A DNA stretch of 64,000 nucleotides from Ideonella benzenivorans (lineage in GTDB: Bacteria > Pseudomonadota > Gammaproteobacteria > Burkholderiales > Burkholderiaceae_C), in contig NZ_JAGWCB010000006.1 of assembly GCF_020387415.1 (NCBI RefSeq), positions 186,001-250,000 on the forward strand, given 5' to 3'. Below the pieces are notes generated by a model that saw nothing but the letters and a program-made list of their open reading frames with translations, had not been told where the DNA came from and made no database searches. A program made the translations under genes and the position numbers. The stretch's first letter is position 1. The number at the start of each line of letters is the position of its first letter. This document shows, in pieces, positions 53,715-62,028 of this stretch.

Positions 53715-55004
53715 CGGATCGATGCGGTAGTCGTTCCAGAAGCGCCAGAACGGGTGCTCGGTGTGGTGCGGGCTGTCGGTGGCGCAGGGGCCGGTCACGA
53801 CAGTGAACGGCAGGTTGAGCGCAGTGGCGGTGGCGCTCAGGTCCAGCAGAGGCTGGGTGTACGGGGAGGTCAGCAGGGCCATGCGGGTGCCGGCCTGGGC
53901 GAAAAAACCCAGCAGGGCGTTCGACCCTTCCGGCGCGACGATCCAGCGGGCCTGCCGTACCAGGTTCCATTGCGCCAGCAGGGTGTGTTCCTCGGGCAGC
54001 ACGCGCACGAAGCCATGTCGGGCCAGGACCGCGTCCACCGCCTCGTGGTTCACGATCGCCTTGTGGCGTCCTGGGCGCCGGGCCAGGTACAGGCGGTCGA
54101 TGCCGGTGGGCTGGCTCAGGGCCTGGTCAGCAGCTTCGGCCGTGGACTGGATCAGCCTGGCCATGCGCCAGGGTGCGGTCAGCAGGCGCACCGCGTCCGT
54201 GTTGCTGGCAAGCGAGGGGCAGAAGCCCGGGTAGCTGACATTGGGCGCACACCAGAGGCGCTTGACGCGCAGCCGGCCCAGGTAGGGCAGCACCCGCAGC
54301 GGGGTGTCGGGCGGCAACAGGGCGGGCAGGGCTTCGCGCACCGTGGCCGGCGCACTGGCGTCCACCAGCACCGGCATGCCGCCCGGCCAGCCGGCCAGGC
54401 GGGCGGTGGCCAGCTTGGGCAGGTATTCACTCAGCCAGTGGCCAAAGTCGTGCGCATGGTGGCCGCCCAGCCAGAAGGCCTCCTCGATCACCGGCGCGGG
54501 CTCGGCGCTGTCCATCACCCACCAGTGGTCCGCCTCGGCGTGCAACACCTGGGCGTCGAAGATGAACTGGTCGTGGGTCCGGCTGGCCTCGTCGCTTTCG
54601 ACGTCGTGCAGCACCTGGTCGCGCCACAGCAGCAACTCCGAGCGGCCCCGGACGGCCACGTCCTCCAGGCAAGTCAGGTAGCCGGCGCGGTCGGTGACCG
54701 GGCAGGGCTGATCGTCGCCCTCGCCGACCACTTGCATGCGCGGCAGGGTGGCGGTCTTCCCGCCGGGCCAAAGCTCGTGGTAACACCGCCCCTGCGTGCG
54801 GGCGGCCTCGCGCAGCGGGGTCACCGGCAGCCGGCGCAGGCGCTCCATGTCTGGCAACTGCAAGGGCTCGCGCACCACGGCGTGGGCCTGTTGCACGCCC
54901 AGGCGGGCCACCAGCTCGCGCTTGAAGCCGATGGAGGCCATCAGGTGGCCGTAGAGCGGGATGTCCCGCCGCAGTTGGTCGAGCAGGTCGGCGATGTCGG
55001 GCAT
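53673..55004 (-). CDS. GT61-family glycosyltransferase
   Basis: The 443-residue protein has the GT61 core HAHDFGHWLSEYLPKLATAR near residue 182 and WIVAPEGSNALLGFFAQAGT near 365, with IDRLYLARRPGRHKAIVNHE between. The first 100 residues are a distinct helical part. It follows cysNC on the same strand after 49 bp with no visible terminator. cysD, cysNC and this transferase may therefore form one operon, which links sulfate activation directly to capsule assembly. Its end overlaps the FemAB-like gene by 42 bp. Confidence 0.83.
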   Translation of the reverse strand: MPDIADLLDQLRRDIPLYGHLMASIGFKRELVARLGVQQAHAVVREPLQLPDMERLRRLPVTPLREAARTQGRCYHELWPGGKTATLPRMQVVGEGDDQPCPVTDRAGYLTCLEDVAVRGRSELLLWRDQVLHDVESDEASRTHDQFIFDAQVLHAEADHWWVMDSAEPAPVIEEAFWLGGHHAHDFGHWLSEYLPKLATARLAGWPGGMPVLVDASAPATVREALPALLPPDTPLRVLPYLGRLRVKRLWCAPNVSYPGFCPSLASNTDAVRLLTAPWRMARLIQSTAEAADQALSQPTGIDRLYLARRPGRHKAIVNHEAVDAVLARHGFVRVLPEEHTLLAQWNLVRQARWIVAPEGSNALLGFFAQAGTRMALLTSPYTQPLLDLSATATALNLPFTVVTGPCATDSPHHTEHPFWRFWNDYRIDPSALDRFLSDWLGA

Positions 55005-55053
55005 GGGCAGAGCCCGGACTCTACACGCTGCCCGACCCGCCGAGCCGCCTGTG

Positions 55054-56958
55054 TCAGTCGATCAGACCCAGCTGGCGGATGCGCGCGATCACCTTGTCGG
55101 CTGCTTCCTCGGCCGTGCAGTTGGTGGTGTTCACGCGGATCTCCGGCAGTTCCGGCGCCTCGTAGGGCGAGCTGATGCCGGTGAAGTTGGCGATCTCACC
55201 GCGGCGGGCCTTCTTGTACAGACCCTTCACGTCGCGGTCTTCGGCCACGTTCAGCGGGGTGTCGACATAGACCTCGATGAACTCGCCTTCACCCATCAGG
55301 CTGCGGGCCATCGCGCGCTCCGAGCGGAAGGGCGAGATGAAAGCGGTCATCACGATCAGGCCGGCATCCACCATCAGCTTGGCCACCTCGGCCACGCGGC
55401 GGATGTTCTCCACCCGGTCGGCTTCGGTGAAGCCCAGGTCCTTGTTCAGCCCGTGGCGGATGTTGTCGCCGTCCAGCAGATAGGTGTGGCGACCCATCGC
55501 GAACAGCTTCTTCTCGACCAGGTTGGCAATGGTGGACTTGCCGGCGCCGGACAGGCCGGTGAACCACAGCACCGCGGGCTTCTGGCCCTTGGCTTCGGCG
55601 CGGGCGGTCTTGTTGACGTCCACCGGCTGCAGGTGGATGTTGTGCGAGCGGCGCAGCGCGAAGTGCATCATCCCGGCGCCGACCGTGTTGTTGGTCAGGC
55701 GGTTGATCAGGATGAAGCCACCGGTGTCGCGGTTGTCGGTGTAGGGGTCGAAGGCGATGGGCCGGTCCAGCGCCAGGTTGACCACGCCGATCTCGTTGAG
55801 CTCGAGCTGCTTGGCCGCCAGGTGCTCCATCGTGTTGACGTTCACCTTGTACTTGGGCTCGGTGATCGTCGCGGTCACCAGCTGGGTGCCGATCTTCAGC
55901 AGGTAAGGCCGGCCCGGCAGCAGCGGCTCCTCGGTCATCCACACCACGGTGGCCTCGAACTGGTCGGCCACCTCGGCCGGCGACTCGGCGATCGAGACCA
56001 CATCGCCGCGCGAGATGTCGATCTCGTCTTCCAGCGTCAGCGTGATGCTCTGGCCGGCGATCGCCTCGGGCAGGTCCCCGTCCAGCGAGACGATGCGGGC
56101 CACCTTGCTCTCGCGGCCCGAGGGTTGGGCGCGCACCCGGTCGCCGGGCTTGATCACGCCGCTGGCGACCAGGCCGCAGAAGCCGCGGAAGTCCAGGTTG
56201 GGGCGGTTGACCCATTGCACCGGCATGCGGAAGGGCAGCTTCTGCAGGCGCGTCTCGTCGATCTCGCAGGTTTCCAGGAAGCCCATCAGCGTCGGCCCGT
56301 GGTACCAGGTCGTGTGCAGGCTGCGTTCGGTCATGTTGTCGCCCTTCAGGCCCGACAACGGGATGCTGGTGATGTCTTCCAGCCCGATCTGCTTGGCGAA
56401 CTCGCGGTAGTCCTCGTCGATCTTGCGGAACACGTCTTCCGAGAAGTCGACCAGGTCCATCTTGTTGATGGCCAGCACCACCTTGCGGATGCCGATCAGC
56501 TTGACCAGGTAGCTGTGGCGGCGGGTCTGGGTCAGCACGCCCTTGCGCGCGTCGATCAGGATCACCGCCACATCGGCGGTCGAGGCGCCGGTGATCATGT
56601 TGCGGGTGTACTGCTCGTGGCCCGGGGTGTCGGCGACGATGAACTTGCGGCGGTCGGTCGAGAAGAAGCGGTAGGCCACGTCGATCGTGATGCCTTGCTC
56701 GCGCTCGGCGGCCAGGCCGTCGACCAGCAGCGCGAAGTCGAGGTCACCGCCCTGGGTGCCCCACTTCTTGGAGTCGTTCTCCATCGCGGCCAGCTGGTCC
56801 TCGAAGAGCATCTTCGATTCGTAGAGCAGGCGCCCGATGACGGTCGACTTGCCGTCGTCCACGGAGCCGCAGGTGATGAAGCGCAGCAGGCTCTTGTTCT
56901 CGTGCTGCTTGAGGTACTTCTCGATGTCGGTGGAGATCAGGTCCGAAACGTGGGCCAT
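55054..56958 (-). CDS. cysNC: Bifunctional sulfate adenylyltransferase subunit 1 / APS kinase
   Basis: The 634-residue fusion has an EF-Tu-like GTPase (CysN): G1 [10 protein letters not shown] at 30-39, [14 protein letters not shown] and NKMDLVDF, followed by the beta-barrel domains. A C-terminal APS kinase (CysC) has P-loop GLSGAGKST and [12 protein letters not shown]. Together with CysD it turns sulfate and ATP into APS and then PAPS. ATG 56958 has AAGGA seven bases upstream; a TTG at 56964 adds two residues. The CysN-CysC fusion is common, but here it sits in a capsule locus with five sulfotransferase genes and no cysH or cysIJ, so its main role is probably PAPS supply for sulfation. Confidence 0.95.
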   Translation of the reverse strand: MAHVSDLISTDIEKYLKQHENKSLLRFITCGSVDDGKSTVIGRLLYESKMLFEDQLAAMENDSKKWGTQGGDLDFALLVDGLAAEREQGITIDVAYRFFSTDRRKFIVADTPGHEQYTRNMITGASTADVAVILIDARKGVLTQTRRHSYLVKLIGIRKVVLAINKMDLVDFSEDVFRKIDEDYREFAKQIGLEDITSIPLSGLKGDNMTERSLHTTWYHGPTLMGFLETCEIDETRLQKLPFRMPVQWVNRPNLDFRGFCGLVASGVIKPGDRVRAQPSGRESKVARIVSLDGDLPEAIAGQSITLTLEDEIDISRGDVVSIAESPAEVADQFEATVVWMTEEPLLPGRPYLLKIGTQLVTATITEPKYKVNVNTMEHLAAKQLELNEIGVVNLALDRPIAFDPYTDNRDTGGFILINRLTNNTVGAGMMHFALRRSHNIHLQPVDVNKTARAEAKGQKPAVLWFTGLSGAGKSTIANLVEKKLFAMGRHTYLLDGDNIRHGLNKDLGFTEADRVENIRRVAEVAKLMVDAGLIVMTAFISPFRSERAMARSLMGEGEFIEVYVDTPLNVAEDRDVKGLYKKARRGEIANFTGISSPYEAPELPEIRVNTTNCTAEEAADKVIARIRQLGLID

Positions 56959-57008
56959 GGTCAATTCCTTCGAAACGGGTGTGGGGTGTTCAACCCAGTG
57001 GCGTGCGC

Positions 57009-57080
57009 GGATCCGGCTTGGCCGGTCCGCCGCGCGAGCCCCCTCGGGGGGCAGCGACCGGCAGGGAGCGTGGGGGCTTT
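57009..57080. repeat. Double-hairpin intergenic repeat between cysD and cysNC
   Basis: Two GC-rich hairpins stand in tandem: CCGGC-TTG-GCCGG (57013-57025) and GCCCCC-TCG-GGGGGC (57038-57052). A second GGGGGCT copy at 57072-57078 could pair with the same left arm. From memory, very similar sequences are common between genes in Comamonadaceae and relatives, like REP elements. It may stabilise cysD mRNA or set the cysD:cysNC ratio. Confidence 0.55.
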
Positions 57081-58920
57081 AGAAATAGCCTTCCTGCTTC
57101 TTCTTCTCCATCGAGGCCGCGCTGTCGTGGTCGATCATGCGGCCCTGGCGCTCGGAGGTGCGGGTCAGCAGCATCTCCTGGATGATGTCGGTCAGGGTGT
57201 CGGCCGTGGATTCGACCGCGCCGGTCAGCGGGTAGCAGCCCAGGGTGCGGAAGCGCACGCTCTTCATCATCGGCACCTCGCCCGGGCGCAGTGGGAAGCG
57301 CTCGTCGTCCACCATGATCAGGGTGCCGTCGCGTTCGACCACCGGCCGCTCGGCCGCGTAGTACAGCGGCACGATGGGGATGTTCTCCAGGTAGATGTAC
57401 TGCCAGATGTCCAGCTCGGTCCAGTTGGAGATCGGGAAGACGCGGATCGACTCGCCCTTCTGCTTGCGGCCGTTGTAGAGGTGCCAGAGCTCGGGGCGCT
57501 GGTTCTTCGGGTCCCAGCGGTGCTGCGCGGTGCGGAACGAGAAGATGCGCTCCTTGGCACGGCTCTTCTCCTCGTCGCGGCGGGCACCGCCGAAGGCGGC
57601 ATCGAAGCCGTACTTGTCCAGCGCCTGCTTCAGGCCCTGGGTCTTCCACATGTCGGTGTGGATCTGCGAGCCATGCTCGAAGGGGTTGATGCCCAGCGCC
57701 TTGGCTTCGGGGTTCTGGTAGACCAGCAGCGTCATGCCCAGCTCCTGGGCCATGCGGTCGCGCATCTCGTACATGGCCCGGAACTTCCAGGTCGTGTCCA
57801 CGTGCAGCAGCGGGAAGGGGGGCGGCGCCGGGTAGAAGGCTTTCTTGGCCAGGTGCAGCATCACCGCCGAGTCCTTGCCAATCGAATAGAGCATCACGGG
57901 GTTGTCGGCTTCCGCGACGACCTCGCGCATGATGTGGATGCTTTCGGCTTCCAGTCGCTGCAGGTGGGTCAGGCTCATGGTGGGTTCCGTGGTGGGCTGT
58001 GCAAAAGAGGACGAAATGGGAGAGGCCGGGACGCGTCGGGCCGCTGTGACGGCCCGTGGCACGGGCAGCGGTTCGGCCTGGGCGGCAGGATGGGCCGGCG
58101 GTGGTGCGGGCACCGTCGCGGAGGTGTCGGGCCGCGCCTCGGCCTGGGTGCGCGCCTGCGGGGCCACCGGGCAGGGCTGCAGCGTCAGCCGGGGCTGGCG
58201 GGCCAGCCAGTCCCGCAGGGCCGGCGCCCGGTCCAGCGCGGGTCCGTGCAGCCAGACACGCCAGGCGCCGCTGCGGCTGCGCAGCAGGCGGTCCAGGAAG
58301 TCGATGTAGGTGTCGGTGCTGGCCAGGCGTTCGACCGGCAGCCAGCGCAGGCTGCCGCGCGGTGAGACGGCCAGCACCAGCCCGCCGGGGGCCGGCCGGT
58401 CCGGGTGGGCCAGGGTGCCGGCCCAGGCCTGCTGGCCGGTGGTCTGGCGCATGCCCGGGTCCCAGTGGGTGTCCAGCCAGCGGCTGCCTTCGGCCTGCGT
58501 GGCCGCCAGTTCACGCAGCGGGCGCAGCGCCAGGCCCCAGCGTTCCAGCAGGCGAGACAGCGCACGTGGCTGCAGGGTCAGGCCAAAGCGCGTCTGGGCC
58601 AACCCTTGCAGCGCGGCACCATCCCACAAGGCCACGGCCAGGCCGGCCTGCTCCGGGGTCTGGGTCAGCGCGGCCTGCCGCAGCTCGGCCTCCTGGGCGG
58701 CGCTCAGCACGCGGCCGGTGCCGCGCGGCCGGCCGCGCTCGCCCACGTCAATGGCCTGCCATCCGCCCCGCTCGAAGGCTTGGCAGGCCTTGATGATGGT
58801 CGGCACACTCAGGCCGGTTTCTTCCCGGATGCGTGACAGGCTCAGGCCGTCCACCCGCAACTGAACCGCCCGCCGGCGGCGCGCATTCAGCTCATCCAGT
58901 TCGGGGGCGACGTGGGGCAC
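57079..58920 (-). CDS. cysD: Sulfate adenylyltransferase subunit 2 (CysD) in frame with an IS630-like HTH domain
   Basis: One open frame of 613 codons joins two unrelated parts. The last 299 residues (from ATG 57978, [10 protein letters not shown]) are complete CysD: PP-loop [32 protein letters not shown], and C-terminal [11 protein letters not shown]...KKKQEGYF. The first about 313 residues start at GTG 58920. They hold a helix-turn-helix ([20 protein letters not shown]), a GRPRG linker, a second winged helix ([20 protein letters not shown]) and a remnant of the IS630 DDE core in which the acidic residues are not recognisable. A Pro/Ala linker follows. Either a fusion protein is made, or CysD alone starts at 57978, where only a weak GGAA precedes the ATG. 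CysD is certain; the fusion is not. Confidence 0.85.
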   Translation of the reverse strand: MPHVAPELDELNARRRRAVQLRVDGLSLSRIREETGLSVPTIIKACQAFERGGWQAIDVGERGRPRGTGRVLSAAQEAELRQAALTQTPEQAGLAVALWDGAALQGLAQTRFGLTLQPRALSRLLERWGLALRPLRELAATQAEGSRWLDTHWDPGMRQTTGQQAWAGTLAHPDRPAPGGLVLAVSPRGSLRWLPVERLASTDTYIDFLDRLLRSRSGAWRVWLHGPALDRAPALRDWLARQPRLTLQPCPVAPQARTQAEARPDTSATVPAPPPAHPAAQAEPLPVPRAVTAARRVPASPISSSFAQPTTEPTMSLTHLQRLEAESIHIMREVVAEADNPVMLYSIGKDSAVMLHLAKKAFYPAPPPFPLLHVDTTWKFRAMYEMRDRMAQELGMTLLVYQNPEAKALGINPFEHGSQIHTDMWKTQGLKQALDKYGFDAAFGGARRDEEKSRAKERIFSFRTAQHRWDPKNQRPELWHLYNGRKQKGESIRVFPISNWTELDIWQYIYLENIPIVPLYYAAERPVVERDGTLIMVDDERFPLRPGEVPMMKSVRFRTLGCYPLTGAVESTADTLTDIIQEMLLTRTSERQGRMIDHDSAASMEKKKQEGYF

Positions 58921-59005
58921 GAAGTGTGGTCATTAAATGTTTTAGGGAGTTTCATTCTGCCATCCGGTCTGCACAATGCCATATCCCTCATATGAAAGTG
59001 ACCCC
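58921..59005. promoter_or_regulatory. AT-rich divergent control region between HTH-cysD and cysQ
   Basis: This 85-bp gap is much richer in A and T than its surroundings. For cysQ, TTTCAT (58950-58955) and CACAAT (58972-58977), 16 bp apart, could be -35 and -10. For cysD, the CATTTAAT stretch read on the minus strand near 58930-58940 could serve as a -10. A dyad CATAT-N5-ATATG lies at 58980-58994, a possible operator. The HTH part of the adjacent frame is a natural candidate to bind here. Confidence 0.45.
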
Positions 59006-59779
59006 ATGCAAGAGACCTCTGCCACCGTCGCCCTGCTGGATCGCCTGGTGCCCCTGATCCGGGAGGCTGGCCGCGTCATCATGGACATTTATGCGACCGA
59101 CTTCGACGTGACCCAGAAGGGGGATGCGTCCCCCGTCACCCAGGCCGACCAGAAGGCCGAGGAGGTCATCCTGGCCGGGCTGGCCGAGATCGCGCCCGGC
59201 ATCCCGGTGGTGGCCGAGGAGTCGGTGGCCGCGGGGCGGGTGCCGGAGGTGAAGGAGCGTTTCTTCCTGGTCGACCCGCTGGACGGGACCAAGGAGTTCA
59301 TCAGCCGCAATGGCGAATTCACCGTCAACATCGCGCTGGTCGAGCACGGCGTGCCGGTGCTGGGCTTGGTCTATGCGCCGGCCATCGGGCGGTTGTTCGG
59401 TGGCGTGGCCGGTGCCGGAGCCTGGTTGGAAGACACGCACGGCCGGCGCACCATCGCCTGCCGCCCGGTGCCGGCCGAGGGCCTGACCGTGGTGGCCAGC
59501 CGTTCGCACGGCGACGAGACCGCGCTGGACGCCTTCCTCGCTGGGCGCAAGGTGGCGTCGCGCACCAATGCCGGCTCGTCCTTGAAGCTCTGCCTGGTGG
59601 CCGCCGGCGAGGCCGATCTCTACCCGCGCCTGGGTCGCACGATGGAGTGGGACATCGCCGCCGGCGATGCCGTGCTGCGGGCCGCGGGGGGCAAGGTCAC
59701 CGTGGTGGCCGACGGGCAGCCGCTGCGCTATGGCAAGCCGGGCTTCGACAACCCCCATTTCGCCGCGGCCGGTCTCTGA
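59006..59779 (+). CDS. cysQ: 3'(2'),5'-bisphosphate nucleotidase CysQ
   Basis: The 257-residue member of the inositol-monophosphatase superfamily shows all metal-site motifs: the VVAEES glutamates, DPLDGTKEF and MEWDIAAGDA. It hydrolyses PAP, the by-product of every sulfotransferase reaction, to AMP. The KEFI after DPLDGT is typical of CysQ rather than of inositol phosphatases. ATG 59006 gives the normal start (MQETSATVAL); an in-frame ATG at 58976 adds ten residues without support. Divergence from cysD and position 19 bp before kpsC tie PAP recycling to the capsule locus. Confidence 0.93.
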   Translation: MQETSATVALLDRLVPLIREAGRVIMDIYATDFDVTQKGDASPVTQADQKAEEVILAGLAEIAPGIPVVAEESVAAGRVPEVKERFFLVDPLDGTKEFISRNGEFTVNIALVEHGVPVLGLVYAPAIGRLFGGVAGAGAWLEDTHGRRTIACRPVPAEGLTVVASRSHGDETALDAFLAGRKVASRTNAGSSLKLCLVAAGEADLYPRLGRTMEWDIAAGDAVLRAAGGKVTVVADGQPLRYGKPGFDNPHFAAAGL

Positions 59780-59798
59780 GTCGGTCGCCGGGCTGTCC

Positions 59799-61910
59799 AT
59801 GCCGGGGCCACGGACGCTGACCCCCGATCTGCTGGCCACGCTGCGCTGTGTGGCCTGGCATGGGCGTGGCGTGGGCCGGATTCCGACCCTGCCGGGCCTG
59901 TTGGACGGTTGGCGCCTGGTGCCGGCGGCCCGGGCCGAGGCCGAAGGCGCCCAGGCCGTGCTGGCCTGGGGCCGCAAGCCGAGCGCACAACGGGCCGAAG
60001 CCTGGGCCCGCCGGCGGGGGCTGCCGGTGCTTTGGCTGGAGGACGGCTTCCTGCGCTCGGTCGGCCTGGGGGCGGACGAGCCGCCACTGTCGATCGTGCT
60101 GGACGACCAGGGCATCTACTACGACGCCAGCCGGCCCTCGCGCCTGGAGGCGTTGGTGCAGCTGCCGTTGACCGAGGCCCGGCGGCAGCGGGCCGAGGCC
60201 CTGCAGGCCGCCTGGCAGGCCGCGCGGGCGTCCAAGTACAACCAGGCCCGGGAATGGACTGGCCAGCTGGCGCCGGGCGACGTGCTGGTGGTGGACCAGA
60301 CCGCTGGTGACGCCTCGATCGCCGGGGCGCAGGCCGATGCCGGGAGCTTTCGGCGCATGCTGGACGCGGCCCTGGACGAGCACCCGTCGGCCACCGTCTG
60401 GCTCAAGGTGCATCCGGACGTGCTGGCCGGGCGCAAGCGCGGTCACTTTGCCGATCTGACCCCGGGCCAGCGCAGCCGGGTGCGGGTGCTGGCGGCGCCG
60501 GTGCACCCAGCCGGCCTGCTGGCGCAGGCGACGGCGGTGTACGTGGTCAGCTCGCAAATGGGCTTCGAGGCCCTGCTGTGGCAGCGGCCGGTGCGCTGCT
60601 TCGGCCTGCCGTTCTACGCCGGCTGGGGCCTCACGCAGGACGAGCTGCCCGCGCCGGCGCGCCGCCGCCCGGTCGAAGGGTCGGCGCTGGTCCATGCGGC
60701 CCTGGTGGACTATCCGCGCTACCTGGATCCGGAGACCGGCGGGCCCTGCAGCCCCGAGCGCCTGCTGGCCTGGATTGGCCTGCAGCGGCAGCAGCGTGAG
60801 CGCTTTCCGGCCGAGGTGATGGCGGTCGGTTTCTCCGGCTGGAAGCTGGCCAGCCTGCGGCGTTTTCTGGCCGGCAGCCGGATCGTGTCCGGTTCGGCGG
60901 CGGCGGCGCAGACCTTTGCCGGGCCGGTGGCGGTCTGGGGCCGGCGGGCCTGGCCGCCGGCCGAGCCGAGGCGGCTGCTGCGGGTCGAGGACGGCTTTCT
61001 GCGCTCGGTCGGCCTGGGCGCGGATCTGGTTCAGCCCCTGTCCTGGGTGATCGACGGCCGCGGGCTGCATTACGACGCCCGCCGACCGTCCGACCTGGAG
61101 CACGCGCTGGCACAGGGGGCGTGTGATGGGGCGCTGCGGGCCCGCGCCCAGCGCCTGCGCGAACGGCTGGTGGCCGCCGACCTGACCAAGTACAACGTGG
61201 GGCAGGGGGGCTGGCAGCGTCCGCCGGGCGACAAGCCGGTGGTGCTGGTGGTGGGGCAGGTGGAGTCCGACGCCTCGCTGGCCCTCGGCTCCCCCCGAAT
61301 CCGTACCAACCTGGGCCTGCTGCAGGCCGTGCGGCACGAACGGCCGGACGCCTGGCTGGTCTACCGGCCGCACCCCGATGTGGTGGCGCGGCTGCGGGCC
61401 CGGGGGGCGGACGAGGACGAGGCCGGCCGCTGGTGCGATGAGATCGTGGCCGATCCGCCGATCACCGCGTTGCTGCAGCAGGTGGACGAGGTGCATGTGC
61501 TCACTTCGCTGGCGGGTTTCGAGGCCCTGCTGCGCGGTCGGCGGGTGGTCTGCTGGGGCCTGCCCTTTTATGCCGGCTGGGGCCTGACCGAGGACCGCCT
61601 GCCGGCGCCCCGGCGGGGGCGGCCGCGTGACCTGGACGAATTGGTCGCGGCGGCGCTGATCCAGTACCCCACCTATGTCAGCCGCCGGACCGGGCACTTC
61701 ACCACCCCCGAAGGCGCGCTGGACGAGTTGCTGGCCTGGCGGGCGGAGGCGGCGTCAGCCCAGTCGCGTCTGCCCGGCTGGCGGCGGCTCTGGCAGGCCG
61801 CGCGGCGGGCCGTGCTGCGCGAAGCGGTCGCCTGGCGACGTCGACAGGTGCCCGAAGACGATGATTTCGTGAAGAATGGTGATGAATTCCCGCCAGGGCC
61901 TGTGAATTAG
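59799..61910 (+). CDS. kpsC: Capsule Kdo-linker beta-Kdo transferase KpsC
   Basis: The 703-residue protein has the duplicated KpsC architecture. The motif LEDGFLRSVGLGAD occurs near residue 80 and again, as VEDGFLRSVGLGAD, near 395. GFEALLWQRPVRCFGLPFYA near 255 is repeated near 572, each copy followed by GWGLT. KpsC adds alternating beta-Kdo residues to lyso-phosphatidylglycerol, forming the linker on which group 2 capsules are built. Its two modules are GT99 and GT107 in current classification. ATG 59799 lies 19 bp after cysQ; the open frame upstream is only a shadow of cysQ. Confidence 0.95.
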   Translation: MPGPRTLTPDLLATLRCVAWHGRGVGRIPTLPGLLDGWRLVPAARAEAEGAQAVLAWGRKPSAQRAEAWARRRGLPVLWLEDGFLRSVGLGADEPPLSIVLDDQGIYYDASRPSRLEALVQLPLTEARRQRAEALQAAWQAARASKYNQAREWTGQLAPGDVLVVDQTAGDASIAGAQADAGSFRRMLDAALDEHPSATVWLKVHPDVLAGRKRGHFADLTPGQRSRVRVLAAPVHPAGLLAQATAVYVVSSQMGFEALLWQRPVRCFGLPFYAGWGLTQDELPAPARRRPVEGSALVHAALVDYPRYLDPETGGPCSPERLLAWIGLQRQQRERFPAEVMAVGFSGWKLASLRRFLAGSRIVSGSAAAAQTFAGPVAVWGRRAWPPAEPRRLLRVEDGFLRSVGLGADLVQPLSWVIDGRGLHYDARRPSDLEHALAQGACDGALRARAQRLRERLVAADLTKYNVGQGGWQRPPGDKPVVLVVGQVESDASLALGSPRIRTNLGLLQAVRHERPDAWLVYRPHPDVVARLRARGADEDEAGRWCDEIVADPPITALLQQVDEVHVLTSLAGFEALLRGRRVVCWGLPFYAGWGLTEDRLPAPRRGRPRDLDELVAAALIQYPTYVSRRTGHFTTPEGALDELLAWRAEAASAQSRLPGWRRLWQAARRAVLREAVAWRRRQVPEDDDFVKNGDEFPPGPVN

Positions 61911-62028
61911 GGGATGGTCAGCCCTTCTGGGCTCCCGCAGACTCGGCTCATCTTCTATCGGCGAAGCAGACTTTCGGCATGCCAGGGGCGTGGCGAGAGG
62001 CCGGCTTGGCTGGAAGGCCTGCAGTACC

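Noticed and set aside
54961-58365. Plus-strand open frame of about 1130 codons opposite cysNC and cysD
   Set aside because: cysNC and cysD are unmistakable on the other strand. The antisense translation is His/Asp/Val-rich without domains.
57979-58920. Annotating the IS630-like part as a mobile element
   Set aside because: No terminal inverted repeats or TA duplication were seen, the catalytic acids are not recognisable, and the frame runs on into cysD, so it is treated as part of that gene.
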